Of a DNA stretch of 64,000 bases, positions 44,801 to 52,943 are shown in pieces (within the stretch, counting starts at the first letter, position 1; each line of letters begins with the position of its first letter). The translations under genes and the position numbers were made by a program. Under the pieces are notes generated by a model, which saw nothing but the letters and a program-made list of their open reading frames with translations, was not told the origin of the DNA and did no database searches. The DNA is from Aphidius gifuensis (lineage: Eukaryota; Arthropoda; Insecta; Hymenoptera; Braconidae). The stretch covers positions 17,200,469-17,264,468 of the forward strand of contig NC_057790.1 of assembly GCF_014905175.1 (NCBI RefSeq), in the 5' to 3' direction.

Positions 44801-47800
44801 GCAGTTAACAATGCATGAATTTTAGAGTAAATTCGTTGACACATACATTTACAATAATTTAATCCTCTCATTTTCCATATTTCAACTGAATATATATATA
44901 TACACATTTAAACATATAAATATATAAAATTTAAACTCAATAAACATTAATAAATTTAATATCCTTCAATAATAATAATAAAACTATATTTTTAAATTTT
45001 TTTATAAAATAAAAATATCTATACTCAATCAATCACAAGAATTGTAGGAGGAAAAAAAAGTTAAAAAAAAAAAATTCTGACAGAGAATAATTAATTATTA
45101 TCGAATAAACTCAATAAAAATAAAAAAAAAAAAAAATGAATGATACTATTACGAGTACTCAGTACTCTTTGAAAAAAGTCAATTGTCCATCACTTATAAA
45201 ACTCTTAAAAAAAAAAAAGAATTTCATTGTTCTATTTAATTTTATTTTTATTGAATCATTTTTTTTTAACCACAAAAATACATTTTATCTGGGTAAAAAG
45301 ATTTTTAAACTTTTATAAAAAATTTAAACAGTATGAGATAAAGTGATGTAACTTGTTTAAATATTTTAATTTAATTTAAAAAAGAAGAAGAATTTTTCAG
45401 GTGTATATTTATTTTATTATGAAAATTAAAATGAGGAAAAAAAAGTACTTGGATATTTGATGAAGCTATGGTATATATATGTATATAGTTTTGTGATATT
45501 AATGCTAATTTTGATGAACTTTAGGTTGTATGTATTTATATAATAAATATATTTCCCAGTGGAAAAATAAACTCTAGATACACTTGATGCATATTGAGCC
45601 GAAGGATCTTTGAAGGATTGATAGAGCTGCATCATATAACAAATGCATTATTCATACATGTTCTATCGAGTTTTCAAAACTTTAAAATTGAGCTTGAGAA
45701 TATATAATGTATTGGTTTTATCCACAAATAAAATAATAATAAATATAAAAAACAAATATAGCGTATAACAATAAAACAGTTAAAATATAAATATTGATCA
45801 TCAAATACCGAGTCATATGTCAATTGAGGTGTAAAAATAGAAATGTTATAGACTTTATCGTTGAATCGATAGTTATAATACTTATATAGCTATTTAATGA
45901 CGCGATTATGTGTCTTTGACAGTCGGTATGTCAAAGATAGTGGTTGCAGTTTGTAAAACTTACAAGTTAATTTGATTTTATTATTTTTATTTATTTTTTT
46001 AACTCTCTCTTCAATAGTCAATACTCAACAATGACATTCAATTTTTATTATATCGATTAGTTTTTTTCAGCACACAAAAACATATACAAATTCATAAAAT
46101 TTAATATTATTATTTTTAACCTCAACGCAATTTTTTTTTATCCTCCTCATAATTTTAATTCTGACCTGACATTTAATTGCCAAACAAATGTTAAAAAAAA
46201 TATATATATAAAATTATTTTTAATCCAGATATTCGATTGAAGATTAAAAATTAATTATTATTAGATTAAAAAATATAATAAATCACAGCTAATTGTATTT
46301 TTTATTTTTATTTATATTTTTTTTTGCCAAAAGTTTATTCACAAAAAAATTAAAACATCATTTATCATGCTAATTTTGTATGAGAGTATATTATCATTAT
46401 ATTTATTTTCATAAAACGAATTAGGAATACCAAGAGACACGTTTAACGACTTTGTTTTTCGGACAAAAAATATATCAAGTTCTTAAAAAACTTTAACTAA
46501 TAAATAATTCTTTAACCCAGCAACGAGATAAAAAAAAAAAAAGGAACAAAAAAATTTTGTTAAAGTACTCACGCGCTATATGTATATACGAATTTTTTAT
46601 TTATTTTATTGTATTTTGGGTATTAAGTGAATTCGCAAAAGAAGAAAATGAACCAGATGGTCCAAAAAAAAAATGAAAGATGTGACTAAAGTCCAGAGAT
46701 TGGACAGTAAGAGTATTTGTGTGATAGAAAAAAAAAGATGATAAAAAAATTGAAAAGCTTTTCCCGGATCTTATCGCGCTTCAAAAAACACCAAGAGTAT
46801 TTTTTTCTCATCGATGTTCTTGTCTTTTTTATTCTTTCTCTCAAATAACTTTTATTTTATTTTTTTATTGACGTTAAATATTTTTATTTTGAAGCCACAC
46901 ATTTTAACGGTGGAAAAAAAAACAAAAAGGATAAGGTAAGAGTCTGTCAATATCGTTTGATTTGAAGCAGCAATCGACCAACCCAGACGGAAAGGAGTTG
47001 GACGGACTTTGTTTAAAGTGCAAATCTGCCGCAACTACCTTCCCGACTAGGTCAATCGGTAATTTATTTTATATACACAAGTGTATTCAAGTACATATAT
47101 ACATTTGTATATATATTTTGTCATTGTCATTCTCTCTCTCTCACTACTATCAACATGCTGTCGAATCACATTCCTCAATGTCTACAAGAATATTTGTCAT
47201 CGAATTTGGGAAAAATTCTCTTCTCACATATATTTTTGGCGATTTTCCAAATTCATTATTATTTTTTTTTTTACGTTTTCCAAAAATTGAATTAGTTTGT
47301 GGTATACCTATTGCTTAATACTTCCATGTGAAAAAGTTTTCTGTTATCAATTTTGGCAAAGGCAATATATCTCAAAGTCAAATCAATGATATATTTTATT
47401 TTTCGAGTTTTCGTTTATACTGCACATATACATATATGCGCATCAGAAAAATCGGAAAATAAAAAAAATGAATATAAAAATATTGAACTAAGAATTTTCT
47501 TCCGATAAATTGGTATATTTTTTTTTTTCTTTCAATTTCTCTATTTTTCATTTCGTTGCGTTTAAATTGAAAACCAGTATAGATAGTTAACTATCACAAA
47601 TGTATATGTGAGATAGGTATATATTTTTTTTTCATTTGATTTCCCGAGTGTTGAAAAAAAAAAAGGAAAAAAAGATGATTTAGATTCGTATGTTGCAATG
47701 CATCCAAACCTGACAATTCTTTTACCCAGAACAACTTAACTTTTCCCTCAAGAAAATTGTGAGATATTTAAAGTTTTTATTTTTTATATTCTGTATTCCC

Positions 47801-50800
47801 TTTACCAACAACTAACTCGTCTTCTGAAAAAAGTATAAATCTGTCGTCTGTATCTTGGCAATTCTTCACTTTTATCTCTTCCCCGGATACATTGGTACAA
47901 AGGACAAAAGAACCGGGTTAAGTGGGTATAAACTTTAACAGTGTTCATCGTTGTATATATATATATTATATTATGTATAGATGTAGCATCGTCTTTTCTG
48001 TGCACGTTACTTATTTGTCCCTTTATACTTGTCGTTTTCTTAATAATATTCTCCCTATAGAATATACTTTTTGTTTTGTGTTTTCATATTAAATAACTTG
48101 AATATTTTTTAAGAAATTTTTCGCAATAGATTATTAATTATGAAAAATAGTGTTAATTTATATTTTTAAAATATATTACAATTTAATAATTAATGTACTG
48201 GTTTTCTTTTAAAATTTTCATTCAATCGATCATCATCAAATTCGATAGATTTATACAATAGTGCTTTTAAACCATTTCCGCTGAATTTCAAAAGCATCTA
48301 AAGTCTTGAGGGCATTATAACAAGGCATTCAAAAAAACTTTAAAAAGAAAAAAAATATTGTTTTTTGATTTTTCATTGCAAAAAAAAAAATCATTATTTA
48401 ACTTTGAGAAAAAAAAATCAGGTAAAAATTATAAAAGAATTATTTTTTTTTCATAAAGCTATTATTATTTTTTGAAAACTAATTTTTTTAAATTCCAAAT
48501 GGATAAAGGAAATCTAAAATATATGAGTATAACAAAATCTGATATATGGATTCTTTTTTTTTCGAGATAAGAAGGGTGATAGGTATACAATGTATAGAAA
48601 AAAAAAAAAATGTGCTCTAAATCCACATAGGGACAAAACTTAAAGAAGAAAAATTTCAAATTTTATACACATGATTGCTTCCCCTTCAGTCTTGTTCGAG
48701 ATTTTCTTTGTGATACGAATATCATATAATATATAATACACTAAGCCACTGGATATACTTATAGTTAAATATTTTTTTTTATCATTATACAACAATCATT
48801 ATTTTATATATATTTTATAAAAAACGACACATATTCTTGATAATATACAAGTGAATAATAATATATAAAACTTTTTCTCCATCTGTGTATTTTATTTAAA
48901 AAACTTTTTGCCGGATGAGTGAACTCGTCCACATCGAAATATTGAAAATAGGATTTTGAAACAAGTTTGAGTACGTGTATATATATATTATTATTTTTTA
49001 TTCAAAAATAAAAAAAAATATTAGAAGATCAAATACGAAAGCACCAGCTTTGAACAAATATATATGAAAGACTATATATTTGCATTTTTTACGTATATTT
49101 TGAATGAATAAAAAAATTATTAACAGAAGGAAAAATGAATATATAAAAATGTGAAAAATATATAAAGATAAAAAAGTGGTCAAGTATAGTTGAATATATA
49201 ATATACATTCATAAAAATTTACAAAGGAATTCTCTGCATTGCAAATTGCATAATAAAAAAAAAAATAAATTAAAAAAAAAAGAATTAAGCTACTGAATAA
49301 TAAAACAATATATATTATGAATTTTTTACTTTTAAATTTTGACTTTTATACAAATTAATATTTTTCAAACAAGCTTTTTAATAATAACAATGAAATTGCA
49401 TGAAGAAAAAAAAAAAAAAGGCAATTATTTGTTTAGAAAAAAACAGTTCAACACAATGTCAACATAGTATTGATGACAGTTGGTTTATTCGATATGAAAA
49501 ATATAAAATTTTGCACATTGGAAAAGTCAAACCAAGTCACAAGAGGTACTGGTGTGAGAGTATATTTAATATATGTATATAAAATTTCATGAATATTAAT
49601 GGATTAAAAGCTAGATAATATATATGCTCGAGACGAGTCACAAGAGAATTCAAATCAGTCGGTACAACAATGGAATTTTTTATTATCATTTTTTTTTTTT
49701 TTTTATCATTCAAATTGCCAATAAATCACTGAATCACCGAGTGTGTAAATATGTGGAGAATAATTCATTTTTTACTCAAAGAAGCAATGAATTTAATATT
49801 AATCTCACAAAAAAAAAAAAAATACAAAATATTTTGTAATTTTTTATAATTAATTTATAAATAGTTGGGTTTTTTTTTTTTTTTTGGTTCAAATCAATTT
49901 ATACAAATGTTTTTATCTTTTTTGTGATGGTATGTATAGAGACAGACACAAGTATTGCCATTTGAAAAGAAAAAAAATGATGATAGTAAAGAACAAACAA
50001 CGAACATTTTGTATAATGTATAAACTTTGTTTCATGACTATGACATTAAATGTCAGTCTGGCAAAATTCTCGACTGGATATGTATATAGAGAAAAGGGGT
50101 ACCAAGAAGATGACAAAGAAAAAAAAGTGTGAGTTTTTCTTGTGAAGTTGATATATCCAAGTGTATAATATACAATTGGTTCGGGCATTTTACTCAAGTG
50201 CCACTTTATACGTGTGTCCGAACACAGCTCGACCTTAACTACTGTGCACCAGTGTCATATATAAATAAAATATAAGTGTTATATATATAAATGAAAATTT
50301 CACTTACACATAAGAAGGTAAGTAGCTCGAGCTTCACTGATTTTTTTTTTTTCCCCTTTCAACTGAATGTAATACCCTAACGTGCCATTTTACGAAAATT
50401 CAATTCTCATCATTTTATTTTTTTTATTTTTTTTATTTTCATTGTATTTACTCGATTTACACTAAACCACTATTTTAAATTTTTTTTTCTTTCGAACAGT
50501 ATATTATTTTTTTTATATATTTTTATTACCATCATTATTTGTATTGTTATTTTTTGAAAACTATTATTATTATTTTATATGATATATAAAAAGTTGAAAA
50601 GAAAAAAATTTTATTTTTTAAATTTTAAAAATAAAAATTTCAACGGTATGAAAAAAAAAAAAATGATGGTGGAAAATAATAATCTGCATACAAACCACAC
50701 GTTGAAGTTTATTCAAACAAAATTTAAATTATTTGTCATTAAAAAAAAATTATAAAACGTCATTAAATCGTCAGACTCTCTTGAACTCAAATTTAAAACG

Positions 50801-52317
50801 TTTTTTGTTTTTTTTTTTATATCTTTTAAAATTAGTCAAATTTCTTGCAATTTAGTTTTAAAAGTATATACGACTGCTGTATTTTATGCTCAAGGCAAAA
50901 TTATATTTTTGACAATAAGTCATTTAGATGAAACTTCAAACTGAATTTAAGAAGAAAAAAAAAAGAGAGAAAAAAATGCAGTAAGCAAAAAAGAGAGTGT
51001 AAAGAATAAAAAAAACAAAAAACTATCTATTATTTATAAATTTTTAATATTATTCCGTAATGTCAAGTAGCAAGAGAGCAAATAAATATACTTTATACAA
51101 ATAAAAAAACAACAATGCTTTTAAAAATTTACAAATTAATAAAAAATAAATATTTTTCAACTAATAAACACTTTGTTTTCAAATGTACTATACAAGTGTG
51201 TTTATTTTCATTTTATATTGTTTCGCACAAGTTTATTTATTTAGACTACACAAATAAAAAAAAAAAAAAAAAATCGGAGTAGCTTTCGACACGTACAAGG
51301 GAGAATAGTGCGGCTGAATTGGGTCAACGAAGGCTCATCCAGGATTCAGAGGGTCATAAAATCTTTTTTCTCATATCAATATATATATACGTACAAAACG
51401 TATCAGCACAAATAAACTAGCTTGCACGACACCCGTGTCAAGCACAACGGCAAATGTTCATGGATTATAAAAAAATCGATTTTCATAGACTTGATCAATG
51501 CTACAATTGCTGACTGAACATTGGAAAAATACCAAATAATATAATGGCAATATTCCAATAGTTGCACTAACCTGTCACGCAATCGTTTTATATATAATTT
51601 TAATTTTAAATTATATATAGTTATATAATTTGATGAAATTTTCATTTCAGGTAAAATCAAACCGTGCAACAAAAATTAATTTTGATTATTATACTTAAAA
51701 TTGCAAATCTTAATTTCATAAAATTAAACTCAATGAAATCAAATGATAAAAAAATAATTGTTATTATTAATTATAAATAAATAAAATCAATATAAAAATA
51801 TAAATAAAAATAACTTTGCCAAGTGTCTGACTACTGCTTGACCTTAACTACTGTACAGACAATGGATCAATACATTGACATATACAATTTGATAAATAAC
51901 AATATTAAAATTAAAAATAAATTAAATATAAATAATAATAAAAATACTCACAGCAGTATCATTCCACCACATATGAAGTCGATAATTTCTGAGAACATTT
52001 GCATTATCATTGACATGATCAACTGCAAGTTTAACTGAAGGCATAACACCACGTCCAATATGGTGTTCAGGTACATGTCTACCATATGGAAATAATCCAG
52101 CAATATAAACATCTTTACGTTTAACACCACCAAGATTATTTGGTTTTTGTCCATCACATAATAAAAATATATTAATAAATACAAGTATACCAATAATTAT
52201 TGTAACATTGCAATGACTAAGAAAAAAATAATAATGTCTTTTTCGTTTTGAATGTTTTTGTTTTGTAAAATTTTCACAATTATTAATTGTCATTATTAAA
52301 TTATATTCAGCCATCAT
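8279..52317 (-). CDS. GABA-B-R2: Metabotropic GABA-B receptor subunit 2 (19 exons, complete coding region)
   Basis: Class C GPCR that pairs with GABA-B-R1 at neuronal membranes and couples to Gi/o (family knowledge). The joined exons encode about 1,378 residues. Residues 34-56 form a hydrophobic signal segment. A Venus-flytrap domain (about 66-470) includes [41 protein letters not shown] and YADTHPMF. Seven TM segments run from about 487 to 752, with [19 protein letters not shown] in TM3 and [21 protein letters not shown] after TM5. A coiled coil (about 785-830, [23 protein letters not shown], split here by exon) follows, then a long tail rich in His, Arg, Ser and Gly ending IVEYL. FPYG and [11 protein letters not shown] match the insect R2 type, not R1. 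The first ATG of an MM pair (52315-52317) was chosen. Intron 7 hosts an antisense gene. Confidence 0.93.
8854..9177 (-). other. GABA-B-R2 intron 18
   Basis: 324 bp of A/T-rich sequence with a long poly(A) run near 9110-9125. Nothing else seen. Confidence 0.7.
9178..9591 (-). CDS. GABA-B-R2: GABA-B-R2 exon 18
   Basis: From [20 protein letters not shown] to NASCSDT. Contains a run of eight Gly codons (9305-9328) and Cys/His/Arg clusters ([25 protein letters not shown]). Donor gtatat. Reading through the donor gives T-rich nonsense. Confidence 0.86.
9681..10117 (-). CDS. GABA-B-R2: GABA-B-R2 exon 17
   Basis: 145 whole codons from [20 protein letters not shown] to FIPKHRHQ. Acidic middle ([15 protein letters not shown]), then a Pro run (LPTPPPPTS and ILPPPVQF) that could bind SH3 or WW domains (inference). 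Confidence 0.87.
10325..10448 (-). CDS. GABA-B-R2: GABA-B-R2 exon 16
   Basis: Encodes [20 protein letters not shown] to GAAEQQTIA plus two bases of a split Lys. Acceptor tttcag, donor AA|gtaatt. Cytoplasmic tail with no recognised domain. Confidence 0.85.
10720..10761 (-). CDS. GABA-B-R2: GABA-B-R2 exon 15: 42-bp micro-exon, constitutive or cassette
   Basis: Exactly 14 codons, reading (G)[14 protein letters not shown](G) in frame with both neighbours (phase 1 in, phase 1 out). It is preceded on the minus strand by a poly-T tract and ctgttag, and followed by AAAG|gtcagt. Skipping it also keeps the frame, so it may be alternative. Found by hand; too short for gene-length open frames. Confidence 0.7.
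10902..11004 (-). CDS. GABA-B-R2: GABA-B-R2 exon 14: end of coiled coil
   Basis: Encodes [20 protein letters not shown] to TLIKRE and one base of a split codon. Acceptor tttttag, donor G|gtatat. Continues the heptads from exon 13. Confidence 0.88.
11076..11261 (-). CDS. GABA-B-R2: GABA-B-R2 exon 13: proximal tail and coiled coil
   Basis: 62 codons, [20 protein letters not shown] then [18 protein letters not shown] and KESELQ. Heptad-like spacing fits the coiled coil that pairs R1 with R2 in this family. Confidence 0.9.
11382..11606 (-). CDS. GABA-B-R2: GABA-B-R2 exon 12: TM5 end to TM7
   Basis: 75 codons, [20 protein letters not shown] through TM6 and TM7 ([19 protein letters not shown]). 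Donor gtaagt after CCAAAA. Confidence 0.93.
11607..12673 (-). other. GABA-B-R2 intron 11
   Basis: About 1.07 kb of A/T-rich intron. No exon-like segment with matching splice sites was found. Confidence 0.7.
12674..12784 (-). CDS. GABA-B-R2: GABA-B-R2 exon 11: loop 2 and TM5
   Basis: 37 codons starting [20 protein letters not shown] and ending YAYKGLLM in TM5. Contains the loop 2 Cys that normally pairs with the TM3 Cys. Donor gtgagt. Confidence 0.92.
12867..12989 (-). CDS. GABA-B-R2: GABA-B-R2 exon 10: TM4
   Basis: 41 codons, [20 protein letters not shown] to ETKQMEPY. Contains TM4 and the start of extracellular loop 2. Acceptor atag, donor gtaagc. Confidence 0.92.
13074..13314 (-). CDS. 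GABA-B-R2: GABA-B-R2 exon 9: TM2-TM3
   Basis: Encodes [20 protein letters not shown] through TM3 to FTDVKLNKK. The conserved ectodomain-loop Cys (PYICTARAW) and the [11 protein letters not shown] loop 2 motif are present. Confidence 0.94.
13315..14208 (-). other. GABA-B-R2 intron 8
   Basis: About 0.9 kb. Mostly A/T tracts, with one less AT-rich patch at 13570-13735 (including gcgcgtgc) that holds no frame I can support. Confidence 0.65.
14209..14443 (-). CDS. GABA-B-R2: GABA-B-R2 exon 8: end of ligand domain and TM1
   Basis: Starts [20 protein letters not shown], passes the SPPKDRT linker, then TM1 ([19 protein letters not shown]) and NIRYRNQ. Ends in a split Arg codon at gtatat. Confidence 0.92.
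14444..17114 (-). other. GABA-B-R2 intron 7, part between exon 8 and the nested gene
   Basis: No exon seen. The last 300 bp (16790-17110) probably contain the promoter and 5' UTR of the nested plus-strand gene, but no TATA-like box is distinctive. Confidence 0.55.
17115..17189 (+). CDS. Nested four-TM gene, exon 1
   Basis: 25 codons, [20 protein letters not shown] to GFTI, donor gtaagt. Phase 0. Confidence 0.75.
17115..17977 (+). CDS. Four-transmembrane membrane protein, DUF4728/LAPTM-like, nested antisense in GABA-B-R2 intron 7
   Basis: Exons 17115-17189, 17338-17451, 17624-17780 and 17862-17977 encode 153 residues, starting [21 protein letters not shown] Cys-rich N-terminus precedes TM1 (about 14-36). 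A short TM2 follows (about 48-58), then the [17 protein letters not shown] motif seen in insect tetraspan and lysosome-associated (LAPTM-type) families, TM3 (about 69-92) and TM4 (about 101-126). The tail ends DPVYTILP, where YTIL fits a YxxPhi endosomal/lysosomal sorting signal. The second intron seems to be GC-AG: only CGA|gcaagt keeps the frame, and the nearby gtataa donor leads to an early stop. The family name is from motif memory and the function is unknown. Transcribed opposite to its host gene. Confidence 0.78.
17338..17451 (+). CDS. Nested four-TM gene, exon 2 (GC donor)
   Basis: 38 codons, [20 protein letters not shown] to LLKGIYR. Acceptor ttacag. Ends at the Arg codon CGA before gcaagt, a classic GC-donor consensus. 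Confidence 0.7.
17624..17780 (+). CDS. Nested four-TM gene, exon 3
   Basis: Acceptor cttatag, then [20 protein letters not shown] to TVC plus one base. Donor gtatgt. Confidence 0.77.
17862..17977 (+). CDS. Nested four-TM gene, exon 4
   Basis: Acceptor cgcag. Completes Gly, then [20 protein letters not shown] to the terminal VYTILP and stop TAA at 17975-17977. Confidence 0.78.
18009..18014 (+). terminator. Candidate poly(A) signal of the nested gene
   Basis: AATAAA 31 bp after the stop codon. Plausible, but such hexamers are common in this DNA. Confidence 0.4.
19578..19653. repeat. 76-nt imperfect hairpin in intron 7
   Basis: End arms 19578-19589 and 19642-19653 pair at 11 of 12. A second pairing of AACACG near 19589 with CGTGTT near 19623 closes an inner loop. 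The bulge is asymmetric. Confidence 0.4.
20889..20949 (-). CDS. GABA-B-R2: GABA-B-R2 exon 7 (61 bp)
   Basis: Short exon encoding [20 protein letters not shown] plus one base. Acceptor ttttttcag, donor gtaagt. It exactly fills the gap between exons 6 and 8 expected from the family and keeps the frame. Confidence 0.9.
20950..21509 (-). other. GABA-B-R2 intron 6
   Basis: 560 bp of A/T-rich intron. Nothing distinctive seen. Confidence 0.7.
21510..21743 (-). CDS. GABA-B-R2: GABA-B-R2 exon 6
   Basis: 78 codons from [20 protein letters not shown] to [10 protein letters not shown]. Contains the [18 protein letters not shown] motif and an NTS glycosylation site. Acceptor ttacag, donor gtaagt. Confidence 0.93.
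21744..22449 (-). other. GABA-B-R2 intron 5
   Basis: 706 bp, A/T-rich with several purine runs at 21935-22015 and 22245-22400. No exon seen. Confidence 0.7.
22450..22627 (-). CDS. GABA-B-R2: GABA-B-R2 exon 5
   Basis: Completes the split Arg, then [20 protein letters not shown] through [20 protein letters not shown] to SGI. Donor gtgagt. Standard lobe 2 sequence. Confidence 0.92.
22628..23025 (-). other. GABA-B-R2 intron 4
   Basis: 398 bp, A/T tracts only. Confidence 0.7.
23026..23201 (-). CDS. GABA-B-R2: GABA-B-R2 exon 4
   Basis: Encodes [20 protein letters not shown] to ARKIFCEAY plus two bases of a split Arg codon. The [11 protein letters not shown] strand is diagnostic for the receptor's ligand domain. 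No methionine opens it, so it was found by reading the minus strand. Confidence 0.9.
23202..26828 (-). other. GABA-B-R2 intron 3
   Basis: About 3.6 kb. A 112-codon plus-strand open frame at 24202-24540 lacks an ATG and looks like chance. No other gene-like feature. Confidence 0.6.
26829..26996 (-). CDS. GABA-B-R2: GABA-B-R2 exon 3
   Basis: 56 codons, [20 protein letters not shown] through [10 protein letters not shown], with donor gtgagt. Contains the [11 protein letters not shown] and NWTRVGT motifs of GABA-B R2. Confidence 0.93.
26997..28568 (-). other. GABA-B-R2 intron 2
   Basis: About 1.6 kb of A/T-rich intron. No supported exon or RNA gene. Confidence 0.65.
28569..28706 (-). CDS. GABA-B-R2: GABA-B-R2 exon 2
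   Basis: 46 codons from [20 protein letters not shown] to KHWRLTQ, phase 0 at both ends, acceptor ttacag and donor gttaat. Very conserved part of the ligand-domain lobe 1. Confidence 0.93.
28942..29003. promoter_or_regulatory. Cluster of palindromes in intron 1
   Basis: A perfect 16-bp palindrome, ATCGTTAATTAACGAT (28942-28957), is followed by inverted GCACGTT (28979-28985) and AACGTGC (28997-29003) around a CpG-containing spacer. TTAATTAA resembles a homeodomain double site. Candidate regulatory element. Confidence 0.35.
35641..35660. repeat. Short inverted repeat TTGTTACA / TGTAACAA
   Basis: Perfect 8-bp arms around CATA. Related to bZIP-type TTAC...GTAA sites; no proof of use. Confidence 0.35.
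35692..35790. repeat. Inverted repeat with 12-bp arms, 99 nt overall
   Basis: ATTTAACATCAG (35692-35703) pairs perfectly with 35779-35790. AATGT just inside the left arm can pair with the inner side of the right arm after a small bulge. The loop is long. Confidence 0.45.
39544..39581. repeat. Short inverted repeat GACAACAT / ATGTTGTC
   Basis: Eight-bp perfect arms with a 22-nt loop that itself contains CAGTCACTG. Confidence 0.35.
43112..43134. repeat. Poly(T) tract, 23 T
   Basis: The longest uninterrupted T run I noticed in the window, within intron 1. Confidence 0.9.
45913..45937. repeat. Perfect hairpin TCTTTGACA / TGTCAAAGA
   Basis: Nine-bp arms (45913-45921, 45929-45937) around a 7-nt loop. 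The arms hold opposed CTTTGA (TCF-like) and TGACA (TALE-homeodomain-like) words. Confidence 0.5.
51952..52317 (-). CDS. GABA-B-R2: GABA-B-R2 exon 1: start, signal segment, start of Venus flytrap
   Basis: 122 codons beginning [11 protein letters not shown] basic stretch (KHSKRKRH) precedes the hydrophobic [17 protein letters not shown], giving an unusually long n-region; Met9 could be an alternative start. Ends HMWWNDTA with donor gtgagt. An N-glycosylation site (NDT) is at the end. Confidence 0.88.
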
Positions 52318-52943
52318 CAATGATAATATAACAACAATTTACATTTGACACTTTTTTTTTCAACTAACCACCCCCCTACCCATTTTCCCTCCCCCCCAGC
52401 ATTTGTTTAATCTCACCGAAATGACATCCTCAATTCACCCTCACGTTTTAGCCCTCGTTCTTTTTTCATTTCGACAAAAGCCACCACTACTAACACCGAA
52501 ACAACACTAACACAATCAACACTTACACCATCAACACCATAATCACAATACACACAACACTTTTCTTTTTTTTTCTTCTTTTACTTAACATAAAAAAACA
52601 TTAAAATTACACGCGTGCTTAGAATCTTTTTTTTTTGTCATTAAAACACTTTCAATATGTACACAACAACACTCTTATAATCTCGTTATCTCATACTGAC
52701 GAATATATGTATTTTTTTTTATTTTTTTATCACCATAAAAAACCTATTATTTTATTTTTTTTCTTCTTTTTTTTTTTCTTGTACATATATACTTTGTCTT
52801 GTCGTTATTTTTCTTTTTTTTTATATTACCAAGATTTTGACAACTACGTTTTTATCATCACTTTTTTTTCTCACCTATCATCGTCAAGATTATTTTTTAT
52901 TCTTTTGTTTTTTTTTGTCCATGAGCCTTCGGCTAAAGTCCAC
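52318..52943 (-). other. GABA-B-R2 5' UTR segment with candidate splice acceptor
   Basis: The minus strand reads ttttcctttgtttcag|GTGGAC with AG at 52945-52944, a good acceptor, so a 5' UTR exon could start at 52943 and run into the coding exon. It contains the G-rich motif and a GTG/GTT-rich stretch (52480-52560 on the minus strand). Inferred only. Confidence 0.35.
52371..52397 (-). promoter_or_regulatory. G-quadruplex motif in the GABA-B-R2 5' leader
   Basis: On the minus (transcribed) strand the runs are G7, G3, G3 and G6 with loops of 1, 5 and 2 nt, a canonical four-run pattern. It ends 54 nt before the start codon at 52317. Isolated G runs are rare in this AT-rich window. Confidence 0.6.

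Larger units (their letters stand above)
28707..51951 (-). other. GABA-B-R2 intron 1, about 23 kb
   Basis: Separates the signal-peptide exon from the rest of the receptor. I found no coding exon with paired splice sites on either strand. Less AT-rich islands lie near 28920-29010, 33540-33640, 40030-40140, 44160-44290, 46950-47060 and 51280-51360, and several short hairpins are listed separately. First introns of this size in insect neuronal genes often hold enhancers (general knowledge; not shown here). Confidence 0.65.

Noticed and set aside
46962..47318. 118-codon plus-strand open frame in intron 1
   Set aside because: Does not open on ATG. The second half is encoded by CT/TA repeats and T runs. 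The first 80 bp are less AT-rich but match no family I know.
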